64,000 nt of DNA from Streptomyces microflavus (lineage in GTDB: Bacteria > Actinomycetota > Actinomycetes > Streptomycetales > Streptomycetaceae). Under the pieces are notes generated by a model, which saw nothing but the letters and a program-made list of their open reading frames with translations, did not search any database and was not told where the DNA came from. Positions within the stretch are counted from its first letter, which is position 1; every line of letters begins with the position of its first letter. This document shows positions 8,379 through 16,785 of the stretch, piece by piece. The stretch is from assembly GCF_014650075.1 (NCBI RefSeq), contig NZ_BMUG01000008.1, positions 434,001 to 498,000 on the forward strand. Reading direction: 5' to 3'. The translations under genes were made by a program, and so were the position numbers.

Positions 8379-9893
8379 ATGAGCCACCGGCCCGGCCGGC
8401 GTTCCCGCCGAGGGTCCGCCAGCCCGCTGTTCACCCCCCACGGGGCCGACCGCGCCAGCCGCAAGGTGGCCCGCCAGCAGCTTGCCGAAGCCACCGCCAA
8501 AGCACGTGCGGAGGCCGGCGCCCACCAGAGGGACACCCCGTCCACCGAGCCCGAGATGCCTCCAGCTCTCTATCCACCCGGCGGACGCCCCGGTCCTGCC
8601 TCCGCCCGATGGAACCGGCTGAAGCTGCCCGCCCACCGCATGACCACCGCGGTCGCGGCGGGTGCTTATCCTTTCCTCGCCGAGGGCGGCCTCGGCGCCG
8701 AGGGCGTCTACATCGGCCGCGATGTCCATGCCGAAGCAAGCTTCGTCTTCGATCCGTTCGAGCTGTACGGACGCATCGAGGGCTTCACGAACCCGAACGT
8801 TCTGCTGGCCGGGGTCATCGGCCAGGGCAAGAGCGCGCTCGCCAAGTCGATCGCGCTGCGTTCGGTGGCCTTCGGGGTCCGCATCTATGTGCCCTGCGAC
8901 CCCAAGGGCGAGTGGACCCCTGTTGCGGAAGCGCTCGGAGGCCGGTCCGTCGCCCTCGGTCCCGGGCTGCCCGGCCGCCTGAACCCCCTGGACGCGGCCC
9001 CACGTCCACAGAGCGTCTCCGAAGCCGACTGGGTCGGGGAGATCCGCAAGCGCAGGCTCCTCCTCCTCGGCTCCCTGGCCCGGACCGTCCTGGGCCGGGA
9101 CCTCATGCCCATGGAGCACACCGCCCTGGACGTCGCGCTGGACGCCGTCGTCACCCGCGCCGCCGACGCACACCGCACCCCGCTCCTCGGCGACGTCGCC
9201 GCTACCCTCAACGACCCAGCCGCGCTCCACGAGGCGGCCGGCATGATGTCGGGCCAACTCGGCGACGCCGCCCGCGACCTCGCCCACGCCATGCGTCGGC
9301 TCGTCCATGGCGATCTGGCCGGAATGTTCGACAGTCCCTCCACCGTCGACTTCGACCCGACCGCGCCGATGCTCACCATCGACCTCTCCCGGCTCGGCGG
9401 ATCCGGCGACGACACCGCACTCGTCCTCGCGATGACCTGCGCCTCCGCCTGGATGGAGTCCGCCCTCTCCGACCCGAACGGCGGACGGCGCTGGATCGTC
9501 TACGACGAGGCGTGGAGGCTGATGCGACACGTCGGCCTGCTGCAACGCATGCAGGCCCAATGGAAGCTGAGTCGCGGCCTCGGCATCGCCAACCTCATGG
9601 TGATCCACAGGCTCAGCGACCTGCTCACCGCCGGCGACGCCGGATCACAAGGCAGGGCCCTGGCCGAGGGCCTTCTTGCGGACTGTTCCACCCGGATCAT
9701 CTACCGCCAGGAGACCGACCAGCTCCACGCCGCGGCCTCCCTGCTCGGCCTCACCTCCGTCGAGATGGACGCCATCGCACACCTCGCCCGAGGCAGGGGC
9801 CTGTGGAAAGTCGCGGGTCGGAGCTTCATCGTGCAGCACCTCCTGCACAGCTACGAGCTGACGCTCTTCGACACCGACTCCCGTATGCACTGA
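8379..9893 (+). CDS. VirB4/TraC-type conjugation ATPase
   Basis: A 504-residue P-loop ATPase of the VirB4/HerA-FtsK class, which powers assembly of and substrate movement through mating channels. The Walker A motif is GVIGQGKS (145-152) and the Walker B region is IVYDEAW (373-379). Between them lie helical segments typical of VirB4 lid regions. The N-terminal ~80 residues are basic and low-complexity. It lacks the usual VirB4 N-terminal domain, which I assign to the product at 6366-7862. A TraB/FtsK translocase, a coupling protein and a relaxase are not in this window. Confidence 0.88.
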   Translation: MSHRPGRRSRRGSASPLFTPHGADRASRKVARQQLAEATAKARAEAGAHQRDTPSTEPEMPPALYPPGGRPGPASARWNRLKLPAHRMTTAVAAGAYPFLAEGGLGAEGVYIGRDVHAEASFVFDPFELYGRIEGFTNPNVLLAGVIGQGKSALAKSIALRSVAFGVRIYVPCDPKGEWTPVAEALGGRSVALGPGLPGRLNPLDAAPRPQSVSEADWVGEIRKRRLLLLGSLARTVLGRDLMPMEHTALDVALDAVVTRAADAHRTPLLGDVAATLNDPAALHEAAGMMSGQLGDAARDLAHAMRRLVHGDLAGMFDSPSTVDFDPTAPMLTIDLSRLGGSGDDTALVLAMTCASAWMESALSDPNGGRRWIVYDEAWRLMRHVGLLQRMQAQWKLSRGLGIANLMVIHRLSDLLTAGDAGSQGRALAEGLLADCSTRIIYRQETDQLHAAASLLGLTSVEMDAIAHLARGRGLWKVAGRSFIVQHLLHSYELTLFDTDSRMH

Positions 9894-9907
9894 GGAGAAA
9901 GAAGCCC

Positions 9908-10480
9908 GTGAGGCCCGACTTCGACCGCGAACTGATACCGCGCGACGACGCGCTCCACCTTATCGGCGCGCTCAACGTGATGAAGGACAAAGCACACAAT
10001 GCCGCCCACCAATGGGAGCTGCTGGACGAGGACGGACGCGTACCGGCTGCGCCGTCGTACACCGTGCTCCTCCAGCACGCCACCGACGCACAAGACCTCT
10101 CCCGCGAAGTCCTCCGGCTCACATCCGAATTCGCCCGAAGCCCCCACCACACCACCCGCGACGGCAGCACCGTCCTCAAGAAGCTCGCCTCGGCAACGAC
10201 CGCGTCGAGCCACGCTCCCCCGTACTTCGCCAAGACCGCGGAGTACGCCCTGTCCCTGCTCCGGTCCACCACCCCGGCCGACCGGCAGTACCTCTCGAAC
10301 AACATGGTGCACGACCACGCCACAGGCCGCTCCTATCTCCGACGCACCTCGGAATCCCTCCGGGACGCGGCTAAGGAACTCCACGACCACCTCGGCTTCC
10401 AACGCTTCCTCGCGCAGCTAACCCGTCAGGAAAGTCCGCCGGCGCCTCCGGCCCCCAGGCCGGGCGGTCGACCCCGCTAA
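9908..10480 (+). CDS. Helical protein of unknown function in transfer operon
   Basis: A 190-residue protein that I do not recognise. It is predicted largely helical: an N-terminal ~90 residues with repeated Leu/Ala faces (DALHLIGALNVMKDKAHNAA) and a C-terminal helix ending in a Pro-rich tail. There is no TM helix. The start is GTG at 9908, supported by GAGGAGAAAG just upstream, 15 bp after the VirB4 stop, so it is co-transcribed. A soluble accessory or regulatory role in transfer is possible but not shown. Confidence 0.7.
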   Translation: MRPDFDRELIPRDDALHLIGALNVMKDKAHNAAHQWELLDEDGRVPAAPSYTVLLQHATDAQDLSREVLRLTSEFARSPHHTTRDGSTVLKKLASATTASSHAPPYFAKTAEYALSLLRSTTPADRQYLSNNMVHDHATGRSYLRRTSESLRDAAKELHDHLGFQRFLAQLTRQESPPAPPAPRPGGRPR

Positions 10481-10528
10481 CCGCGCCGAGCCCGCAATCC
10501 CGATCCACTCGCATCCCCAAGGAATCCT

Positions 10529-10774
10529 CTGAAACGCCCCCCTCACTTCAGCGACGCCGACTGGGCCGAGTACCAGCAGTGTCAGGCTGAGCATGACGAC
10601 CTCATGGAGCAGGTCGCGGACCGCGAAGCCCAGCTGGAAAGCGAACTGATTCCGACCTACGACGAGTACGAACTCGACTTCAGTCCCGTTCCGACGCCGG
10701 ACGCCGACCCCGCCCGCCGGATTCGTCCGCCGAGCCGATCTCCGGCCTCCCGCAGGAGAAGTCGTGGCCGCTGA
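10529..10774 (+). CDS. Small acidic protein with likely CTG start
   Basis: An 81-residue ORF opening at CTG (10529-10531), six bases after AAGGA. The first 50 residues are acidic and helical (DADWAEYQQCQAEHDDLMEQ), then Pro/Arg-rich. The neighbouring genes also use TTG, GTG or CTG, which supports a CTG start. Its end overlaps the GTG of the next gene by 11 bp. No homology is recognised. Without an ATG/GTG/TTG start most gene finders would miss it. Confidence 0.45.
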   Translation: MKRPPHFSDADWAEYQQCQAEHDDLMEQVADREAQLESELIPTYDEYELDFSPVPTPDADPARRIRPPSRSPASRRRSRGR

Positions 10775-11813
10775 CGAGCAGAACACACCACCCGCTCACC
10801 AGGCGGTTCCGATCGCGCCTCTTCCCGACCACCGCAACGTGAACACCTCGTGGTGGCAGGAGCTCTGGCGCCGGCACGCCCACGTCACCACACCGCTGCG
10901 GCAGCGCGGGCTGTCGTGCGACATCGAGTTCGGCCTCAGCGCCTATATCGTGCGCATCCCGCTCCCCGATGACAGCTACCTGATCATCGGCCCGCCTCAG
11001 GAGCCCGTATCCGGCCGTCCGCCGGGAGACCCGGAGGGATGGATCGCGACCCGGGAACACCCCATCGACCAATCGGTGTTCGAGGTCGTCTACGACTCTT
11101 CTCCCTCCGACGATCCCGGCGCCCCCCAGCGGCCCGAGGCCCGTCACGGCGGCAGTGCCGAGCCGCTGATCGCGGCGATCGACCAGCGACTCGCCGAGCT
11201 CGGGCTGCTTCCCAGCCCGGAGCTTCACACCTTCGAGGTCACCCAGGACGCCACGGTCAGCTTCACCCTGCAGGCCCGGAACCTCGCCGACGCCCACGAA
11301 CGCATCGCGGACCTCGAATCAACGGAAGCCGTAACCGACACCGCCCTCGACGGTGGCACTCGTCTGACCCACATCACGTACGGCAGCGTCCACGACACCG
11401 ACATCACAGCCGGAAGGAACGCCGCCACCGGCGTGGCTACGGCGTGCGGTGACGCCCTTCTGGAACTCACCGACCAGATCAACGGCAGCACGTCCCACGT
11501 CCAGGTCGCCGCTCTGCTGCGCCAGGTCCTGGACCCGGATGACGGGGTGCTGGCACGACTCGCCGATTCCCTCGAAGCTGCGGCGGACAAGGCGAAGGAA
11601 GCGGTGGAGGATGACGGGTTCGACCTGTCCCACGACCTCGCCGACGCCGCCGCCGAGGTACGCAACCTCGGAGAGGACCTGCAGACCACCGAGGCCCGGA
11701 TGCGGACGCTGACCTCGCCCGCGCCGGGTCCTCCTCCCCCGCTTTCCCTGAGCCGTACGCCGCCCCTTCCTCCTCGCCCCCTCCCGACGACACCCCCACG
11801 GCACACACGCTGA
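10764..11813 (+). CDS. Conserved hypothetical protein of transfer region
   Basis: A 349-residue soluble protein. Residues ~25-110 form an alpha/beta module with Trp-rich segments (TSWWQELWRRH), and the centre contains a VTQDATVSFTLQ strand region. Residues ~200-310 are strongly helical, with coiled-coil character (RLADSLEAAADKAKEAVED). The last 35 residues are Pro-rich. It is not recognised as any catalytic family. The GTG start at 10764 overlaps the preceding small ORF. Operon position implies an accessory role in element maintenance or transfer. Confidence 0.65.
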   Translation: MAADEQNTPPAHQAVPIAPLPDHRNVNTSWWQELWRRHAHVTTPLRQRGLSCDIEFGLSAYIVRIPLPDDSYLIIGPPQEPVSGRPPGDPEGWIATREHPIDQSVFEVVYDSSPSDDPGAPQRPEARHGGSAEPLIAAIDQRLAELGLLPSPELHTFEVTQDATVSFTLQARNLADAHERIADLESTEAVTDTALDGGTRLTHITYGSVHDTDITAGRNAATGVATACGDALLELTDQINGSTSHVQVAALLRQVLDPDDGVLARLADSLEAAADKAKEAVEDDGFDLSHDLADAAAEVRNLGEDLQTTEARMRTLTSPAPGPPPPLSLSRTPPLPPRPLPTTPPRHTR

Positions 11814-11827
11814 CCCGGAACGAAGAC

Positions 11828-12256
11828 GTGAACGAACAGTCACAACGCCCCATACCTCCAACTGCCCATGGGCACCAGCTCGTTCTCAAAGCCCTCCAGA
11901 AGCAACCGAATGCGCTTCGGACCCTCCACTCGCCCGACAGTGCAGAGAACGAACTCGCAGAACTCGTGGTGCGTGCCGCACGGAATCTCGACAGCCTGCA
12001 GAGCGAGCTGGTCGACCGCTGCACCTGGGCCGCCGACGACCTGACCCGTGTCGCAGCCGGAACCGCCGCGGCGAACCCCCTGGGCATCCTGCAGACCTCG
12101 GGCACTCAGATCGACATCCTGGCTGCACGCCGCGCCGACGCCATCACCCACCTCAAGTCGGCGTTGGCCGCGTACCAACGCGCCACCACTCCGCACTCCC
12201 AGCGCGCCGTCTCCGTCCCGCCCTCCCCGTCCCGAACACCACGACAGACGCGCTGA
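11828..12256 (+). CDS. Small helical protein of unknown function
   Basis: A 142-residue protein with three or four amphipathic helices (ENELAELVVRAARNLDSLQS; LVDRCTWAADDLTRVAAG) and a Ser/Pro/Arg-rich tail. It has no TM segment or motif that I recognise. The GTG start at 11828 lies 15 bp after the previous stop. Composition and length resemble the product at 12906-13469, and both may be small helical partners encoded between larger genes of the operon. Confidence 0.6.
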   Translation: MNEQSQRPIPPTAHGHQLVLKALQKQPNALRTLHSPDSAENELAELVVRAARNLDSLQSELVDRCTWAADDLTRVAAGTAAANPLGILQTSGTQIDILAARRADAITHLKSALAAYQRATTPHSQRAVSVPPSPSRTPRQTR

Positions 12257-12312
12257 GGCTGCCCCGGGACCATCGCCCTCACAAACCAATCCGCAGACCG
12301 GAAGCCCCTCCT

Positions 12313-12888
12313 GTGCCGCACACCACCCTCGAAACCCTCGCCTCCGGCATAGCCGCGCGCCTGCCCGGCGGCTGGACCAGCACCTACCAGCACTACGCCC
12401 TTTACGAACACCAGTTCCCCACCACCAACCGTCTCTGGGACACCGGACACGTCCAGCACATCGCCAGCACGCACGTCCTCGGACACGGTGCCATCCTTCG
12501 TGGTCCCGAAGGTCAGGAGCTATACGTCACCGACCGGCCCCGATACCTCCACGAGATTGTCGTCGCCCCACTCGAACCCGACCGGGCCGGGATCAGGCCC
12601 CGCCACTTCGACGGCGTCGAGGAACCGTCCGGCATCGCCGTGCCCACCGACCCCGTACGCGCCGCCGCAACCGTCACCCGTCGGCTCCTCCCCCGCTACG
12701 AGCAGGCTCTGCTGGAGGTCCTCCAGCAGGTGGAGGATCTACCCGAGCCGGCCCACCACGCAAGCCGGGCCCGCACCGCCCCGGTCATCACCGGCCTCGG
12801 CGAGCTGGAGGCCGGGCTGTCCACGACGGCGCTCGCCCGGCAGCCAGCTTCCACCCTCGGCGGCCGGTCCCCCATCCGCAGATCCTGA
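12313..12888 (+). CDS. Unknown protein, intact paralogue of frameshifted gene
   Basis: A 191-residue protein with an alpha/beta core: an N-terminal helix ending RLPGGW, then RLWDTG, ELYVTDRP, EIVVAPL and GIAVPTDPVRAAATV blocks. The same blocks, in the same order and at the same spacing, occur in the gene at 13513-14258, so the two are tandem paralogues. The family is not recognised; the repeated strand pattern suggests a ligand- or protein-binding fold rather than an enzyme. The start is GTG at 12313. The C-terminus is Ser/Arg-rich. Confidence 0.6.
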   Translation: MPHTTLETLASGIAARLPGGWTSTYQHYALYEHQFPTTNRLWDTGHVQHIASTHVLGHGAILRGPEGQELYVTDRPRYLHEIVVAPLEPDRAGIRPRHFDGVEEPSGIAVPTDPVRAAATVTRRLLPRYEQALLEVLQQVEDLPEPAHHASRARTAPVITGLGELEAGLSTTALARQPASTLGGRSPIRRS

Positions 12889-12905
12889 GAGCTTCCGTCG
12901 GCACG

Positions 12906-13469
12906 ATGCACCACTCTCTGGACGACAGTGCCGCGCTGCTCAGCATCGCCGACGAGCTGCACGGAGCGGCGGCCGAGATTCCGATCTCCACCGCCACCGG
13001 GTACGGCATCGGACTCGCCGAGGACCTTGAAGATCAGATTCGCCGCCTGGGGCTTCTGCTCGCCTCCTTCGCCAACACGGTGGCTGTGGAGAGCCGGGCG
13101 CCACGAACCCAAGGCGGCCCGGCGGCCAGAGCACACCGACGAGTGATCATGGAGGCTCACGCGGCGGGCAGCGTTGGAAAGGCGCTCGCCGACCTCGCAG
13201 AGGCCATGGTCCAGGTCGCGATCCTCCAGGACCGCCCCAGCCTCTACCACCCAGCCGGACGCGCGGACACCCTCCGGTCAGCACACGCCGCCCTCGACCG
13301 TTTGTTCAACAGCGCCCAAAATCGTCTTCACCACGCCGGGCACCAACTTCAGCGCAGCGCGGATCACCTCTACCGCCCCGTGGCACCGGTCACCTCCAAC
13401 ACCACGGAACCGCGCGTCCCTCCCCGCCCCCCGGCTTCGGCAACAGGGCGCCGGTCCAACAACCGCTGA
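12906..13469 (+). CDS. Helical protein of unknown function
   Basis: A 187-residue protein with two long helical stretches: residues ~8-60 (DSAALLSIADELHGAAAEIP and following) and ~80-150 (LADLAEAMVQVAILQD; ALDRLFNSAQNRL). The tail is low-complexity. It has no TM helix or known motif. The ATG at 12906 begins 17 bp after the previous stop; a slightly earlier start is possible. It sits between two paralogous genes, which suggests an old duplication of a two-gene unit (compare 11828-12256 before the first copy). Confidence 0.6.
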   Translation: MHHSLDDSAALLSIADELHGAAAEIPISTATGYGIGLAEDLEDQIRRLGLLLASFANTVAVESRAPRTQGGPAARAHRRVIMEAHAAGSVGKALADLAEAMVQVAILQDRPSLYHPAGRADTLRSAHAALDRLFNSAQNRLHHAGHQLQRSADHLYRPVAPVTSNTTEPRVPPRPPASATGRRSNNR

Positions 13470-13512
13470 TCCGCTCGCGGTCATCCGCCACAACATCTGG
13501 AAAGTAGACGCC

Positions 13513-14258
13513 TTGGCTCAACACCCCAGCCTCGACGAGTTCGTGCAGGGCCTCGCAGACCGGCTCCCCGGCGGGTGGCGACCTCACGGCCCGACTCCTG
13601 CGTCCGCAGACGCAGTCGGCACCCGGCTCTGGGACATGGGCCCCTCGGATACACCGGGACCGTTCCCGACCGGCCCGTATTTTCCGTGACCACCTCGCTC
13701 GCCGGCCATCAGCTCTATGTCACTCCGCGGCCGGGCCGCGGGGACCAGTTCGTCGTGGCACCGCTCCTGCCCGCCGGCACCGAACACGCACACACGAACG
13801 ACGTCCCCGCGCCACGAGGTATCGCCGTCCCTGCCGACCCGGTCAAAGCTGCAGCGCTCATCCGTCGACGTCTGCTCTTCAACTTCCGCCTCGCCGCCAT
13901 GAAAGCCCAAAGCAATACCAGCTCCGGACCAGGCATACCCGTCGCCATCACGCTGGACCCGAACGGCCGGCCCGACGTACTGGTCGCCAATGCCCGCGGT
14001 CTGTACGAGCTACTCGGGCGCGAGGGGTTTCTTCTCGATCCAGCGACCGGCCGCTGCCGACTGCCTGAAAGCGTCCGTGAACCGTCGGAGGTCGGCTGGC
14101 GGACCAACCGGGCGGTACGGAAACTGGAGCGCCTCGGCTTCAGTGTCACGACCCAGCTGGCCGACGGACGCACCTTCCGGTACTCCGTTCAGGGCCACGC
14201 GGCCACGGCCGAAGGCCCGGTCACCGGCTACGCGCACACGCCACGCCGATCACGCTGA
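13513..14258 (+). pseudogene. Frameshifted paralogue of the 12313 gene
   Basis: Reading begins at TTG (13513) after GGAAAG. It follows SLDEFVQGLADRLPGGW and RLWDM in one frame, then must slip by -1 at the GGGCCCC run near 13638-13645 to continue as PLGYTGTVPDRPVFSV, HQLYVTPRP, QFVVAPL and GIAVPADPVKAAAL. With the slip, the distance from WDMG to YVTPRP equals that in the 12313 gene exactly (31 residues to the end of that block). After the paralogous part there is a further ~100-residue alpha/beta domain. Without the slip, frame 1 ends at 13689. A missing G from sequencing is as likely as a true mutation; programmed slippage is less likely. Confidence 0.65.
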
Positions 14259-14341
14259 CCAGGCCACTGCCGGCCGCAACCAACGTGGTCGGCGCCCGCA
14301 GCCCTGGACAACGCCTCGCCCCTCTCTGACCGGGATGTCCC

Positions 14342-14896
14342 ATGGATCGACCTGACTTCGAACCGTACGACAACGTCGGCAGGACGGCCGAACAGATCGC
14401 CGCCTCGTACACCGGCACGGCCACACGCGACGACCTGCGGCGCTGGTCCCGCAGGGATTCCAAGGAGTTCCTCGCCCAGCACCCTCTGCCCGGCACTCCC
14501 CCGCCGGCGCTGGACCCCGGCCCGTACATCGCCGCCCTCGCCGCAGCCAGGACGCCCGCAGAGGTGAGCGCCGTCACCCAGCACCTCCTGGACGCCGTCT
14601 TCCCCACCGTCCGCGAGGTCAGCCACCTCCTCGTCGACATCGCCCGATGGGAAGGACGGCACCGGTCCGCCGCCCCGGACTCCCCGCCCAAGATGCTGAT
14701 GACCGCCGCCAGTCGCTGCCTGGACGCCCTGGCCCTCGCGGACCAGGCCGACATCCGAGCCCTGCGCGACGAGTACGACCCTTCCCCCAAGCCACCCCAG
14801 CCGGGCACGGAGTCCGCCCCGGGCGTCCCCTCGTCTCCACCGGCCTCACCGCCCGCGTCAGCACCGCACCGCCCCGCCCCGCGGCCTACCCCGTGA
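14342..14896 (+). CDS. Unknown soluble protein at end of transfer operon
   Basis: A 184-residue protein with helical character across residues ~15-140 (RTAEQIAASYTG; DDLRRWSRRDSKEFL; EVSAVTQHLLDAVF; CLDALALADQADIRALRDEY) and a ~40-residue Pro/Ser-rich tail. No catalytic or membrane signature. It follows the frameshifted gene after 83 bp and precedes the truncated glycosyltransferase gene, in the same orientation. Its function is unknown. Confidence 0.6.
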   Translation: MDRPDFEPYDNVGRTAEQIAASYTGTATRDDLRRWSRRDSKEFLAQHPLPGTPPPALDPGPYIAALAAARTPAEVSAVTQHLLDAVFPTVREVSHLLVDIARWEGRHRSAAPDSPPKMLMTAASRCLDALALADQADIRALRDEYDPSPKPPQPGTESAPGVPSSPPASPPASAPHRPAPRPTP

Positions 14897-14944
14897 GGGC
14901 CGCCGAACGCCCGCTCAGCCACTGGCTCAATCCGGAGAAGTCCC

Positions 14945-15241
14945 CTGCACACCGCCCCCCTGATCACCGTCGTCATCGCCAGCCAACTACGCGATGACCG
15001 GCTCGACTACTTGTCCGCCATGCACGCCAGCCTCACCCGGCAGTCGGCGCCGTGGGAGGCCGTGATCGCGCTCGACGGCGCCTCACCGGACCGACTCCCG
15101 GCCCCGCTCGCGCAGGACCCCCGCGTCCGCACCCTTGTCCTGCCCCGGGCGGTGGGTGCCGCCTGTGCCCGCAATCTCGCCCTCAACCTGGTCCGGACGC
15201 CGTACGTGAACTGGGCAGATGACGACGTAGTTGCTGCTTAA
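14945..15241 (+). pseudogene. Truncated family 2 glycosyltransferase
   Basis: The N-terminal ~95 residues of a GT-A glycosyltransferase survive: the PLITVVIASQLRDDRLDYL strand-helix, VIALDGA, LVLPRAVGAACARN and the Asp motif WADDD. It is clearly paralogous to the intact gene at 21701 (shared HASL, ALDG, LPRAVGA, RN blocks). Similarity stops right after GATGACGACG (ends 15227), where an unrelated stop codon follows and the Tn554-like element begins. I found no trace of the missing 3' part between 21207 and 21700. The start is probably CTG (14945) after GGAGAAG. Confidence 0.75.
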
Positions 15242-15330
15242 CGGCCGTGTCGCATTGCCAATCCCAATTCATATAGGGCCTGTTGCAGTGCGTTGCACTC
15301 TGCTGTGTCGGAAACCTATGGTCTCCAGCC

Positions 15331-16785
15331 ATGCAGAAGATCAGCTTTTCGGCTTCGGGCTGGGAGACCTGGGATGTGGCGCGTCAGCCGCTGATCCGCG
15401 AGCAGATGCCGGTTCTCATCGACGATGATTTGCTCTTTGAGGACGCCCCCGGGTCCCCGCGACCGACGACGGTGGCGAACAGGTACCTCGCGGAGCTCCC
15501 GATCAACGGCGCGCCGGCGGTACGGACATGGGAGAACAGCGCTGGGTGCCTGTCTGCGTGGCTCACGTTCCTTCAGGAGCGCGGGGTTCATCCCTTCGCT
15601 GATCGCCGGGAGTTGCGTGGTGCGCTGAGCATGTACACCGAGTACCGACTGGCTGGCCCCCTGAAGGCGCGGTGGGACCACACCACGTGGAATCTGCACG
15701 TGAGCATCCTGTCCGCCTTCTACGACTGGGCGAAGGACGAGGGTGTGCTCAGCGTCGTGCCCTTCACCTACCGCGTGGGGCACAGGATGGCCCACGGCGT
15801 CCTGGAGAAGGTCAGGAAGAACATGGCAAAGCTGGGGCGCCCTCGGCCTCACACGACGATCAAGCATCTGGAGTGGGACTTCGCCGAGCTCTTCGTGCGA
15901 GCACTCGCTGGTCTTGACCCGCTCGGTGAACCTGACCTCCGCTACCGCCGCCCTCGGGAAGGCGCCCGGAACGCCGCGATGGGTGGCTTCGTACTGTCCA
16001 GCGGGCTGAGGCGGAAGGAGTTCACCCACCTGACGACCTACGAGATCCCGCCGCTCCCAGCCCGCCCGACGACGCTTCCCGTGCTCTTCCCGCTCGCGTA
16101 CGCGATCAGCAAGGGCGAGAAGGACCGTACGACGTGGATCCACTACGAGCCGCTGGCCACGATGCATCAGTACATCGACCTGGACCGGGCCGCTTCGGCG
16201 GAGGGCTTCAGGTGGCGGCCCCCGTCGAAGCTCGGCGAGCCGCTGTACGTCGAGGAGCCCGACTGGGAGGGAGCGCGCCTCAACGGGGTACGTCGCTCCT
16301 GGAAGAGTCTGCGGCCGGCCGAGCGCCTGTGCCTGATCACCCCCGAGGGCCAGTCCCCGCTGGTGGGCCTGCGGTCCACCGGCGAGCCGTTCGTCGACTG
16401 GGCGACCGTCTTCCGTCGGACCTCGGCGCGCATCCGCGAGAGATACGAACCCCGGTTTCCGACCGTGGCGCCCCACCGGCTGCGCCATTCGATGGCGATG
16501 CGAACCTTGGAACAGCTGATCAAGGGCTACTACGCACGGCTTGCCGACCTGGTGGAGGACACCAATGCCGATGCGGCGCTCGCGCTCTACCTGCGCAAGC
16601 ACGAGCCGATGCTCATCCTGCGTGACCTGCTCGGTCACTGGAGCGTGACGTCCACGGAGCTATATATCGCTCGCCTGGACATCACCCGGATCTACAAAGA
16701 TCTCCATCAGGGTGCGCTCGCCAGGATCGACAGGGCCGCTGCAGCCGAGGCAGACGCCGAGTTCGACGGCGAGGTGAACGCCTGA
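15331..16785 (+). CDS. Tyrosine recombinase, TnpA-like
   Basis: A 484-residue site-specific recombinase. The N-terminal core-binding domain spans ~55-200 and the catalytic domain ~220-470. The catalytic residues are in place: Arg in SSGLRRKE (about 227), the HRLRH box (His382, Arg385), His436 in LLGHW and the nucleophile Tyr445 (TELYI). It is the only one of the three recombinases here with a full classical set. The ATG at 15331 is the first with coding character; the 90 bp upstream form the left end of the element. Its stop overlaps the next start. Confidence 0.9.
   Translation: MQKISFSASGWETWDVARQPLIREQMPVLIDDDLLFEDAPGSPRPTTVANRYLAELPINGAPAVRTWENSAGCLSAWLTFLQERGVHPFADRRELRGALSMYTEYRLAGPLKARWDHTTWNLHVSILSAFYDWAKDEGVLSVVPFTYRVGHRMAHGVLEKVRKNMAKLGRPRPHTTIKHLEWDFAELFVRALAGLDPLGEPDLRYRRPREGARNAAMGGFVLSSGLRRKEFTHLTTYEIPPLPARPTTLPVLFPLAYAISKGEKDRTTWIHYEPLATMHQYIDLDRAASAEGFRWRPPSKLGEPLYVEEPDWEGARLNGVRRSWKSLRPAERLCLITPEGQSPLVGLRSTGEPFVDWATVFRRTSARIRERYEPRFPTVAPHRLRHSMAMRTLEQLIKGYYARLADLVEDTNADAALALYLRKHEPMLILRDLLGHWSVTSTELYIARLDITRIYKDLHQGALARIDRAAAAEADAEFDGEVNA

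Noticed and set aside
6465..9608. Minus-strand open frame of more than 1000 codons
   Set aside because: Covers the SCO6880-like and VirB4 genes in antisense; composition is shadow-like and no motif is seen.
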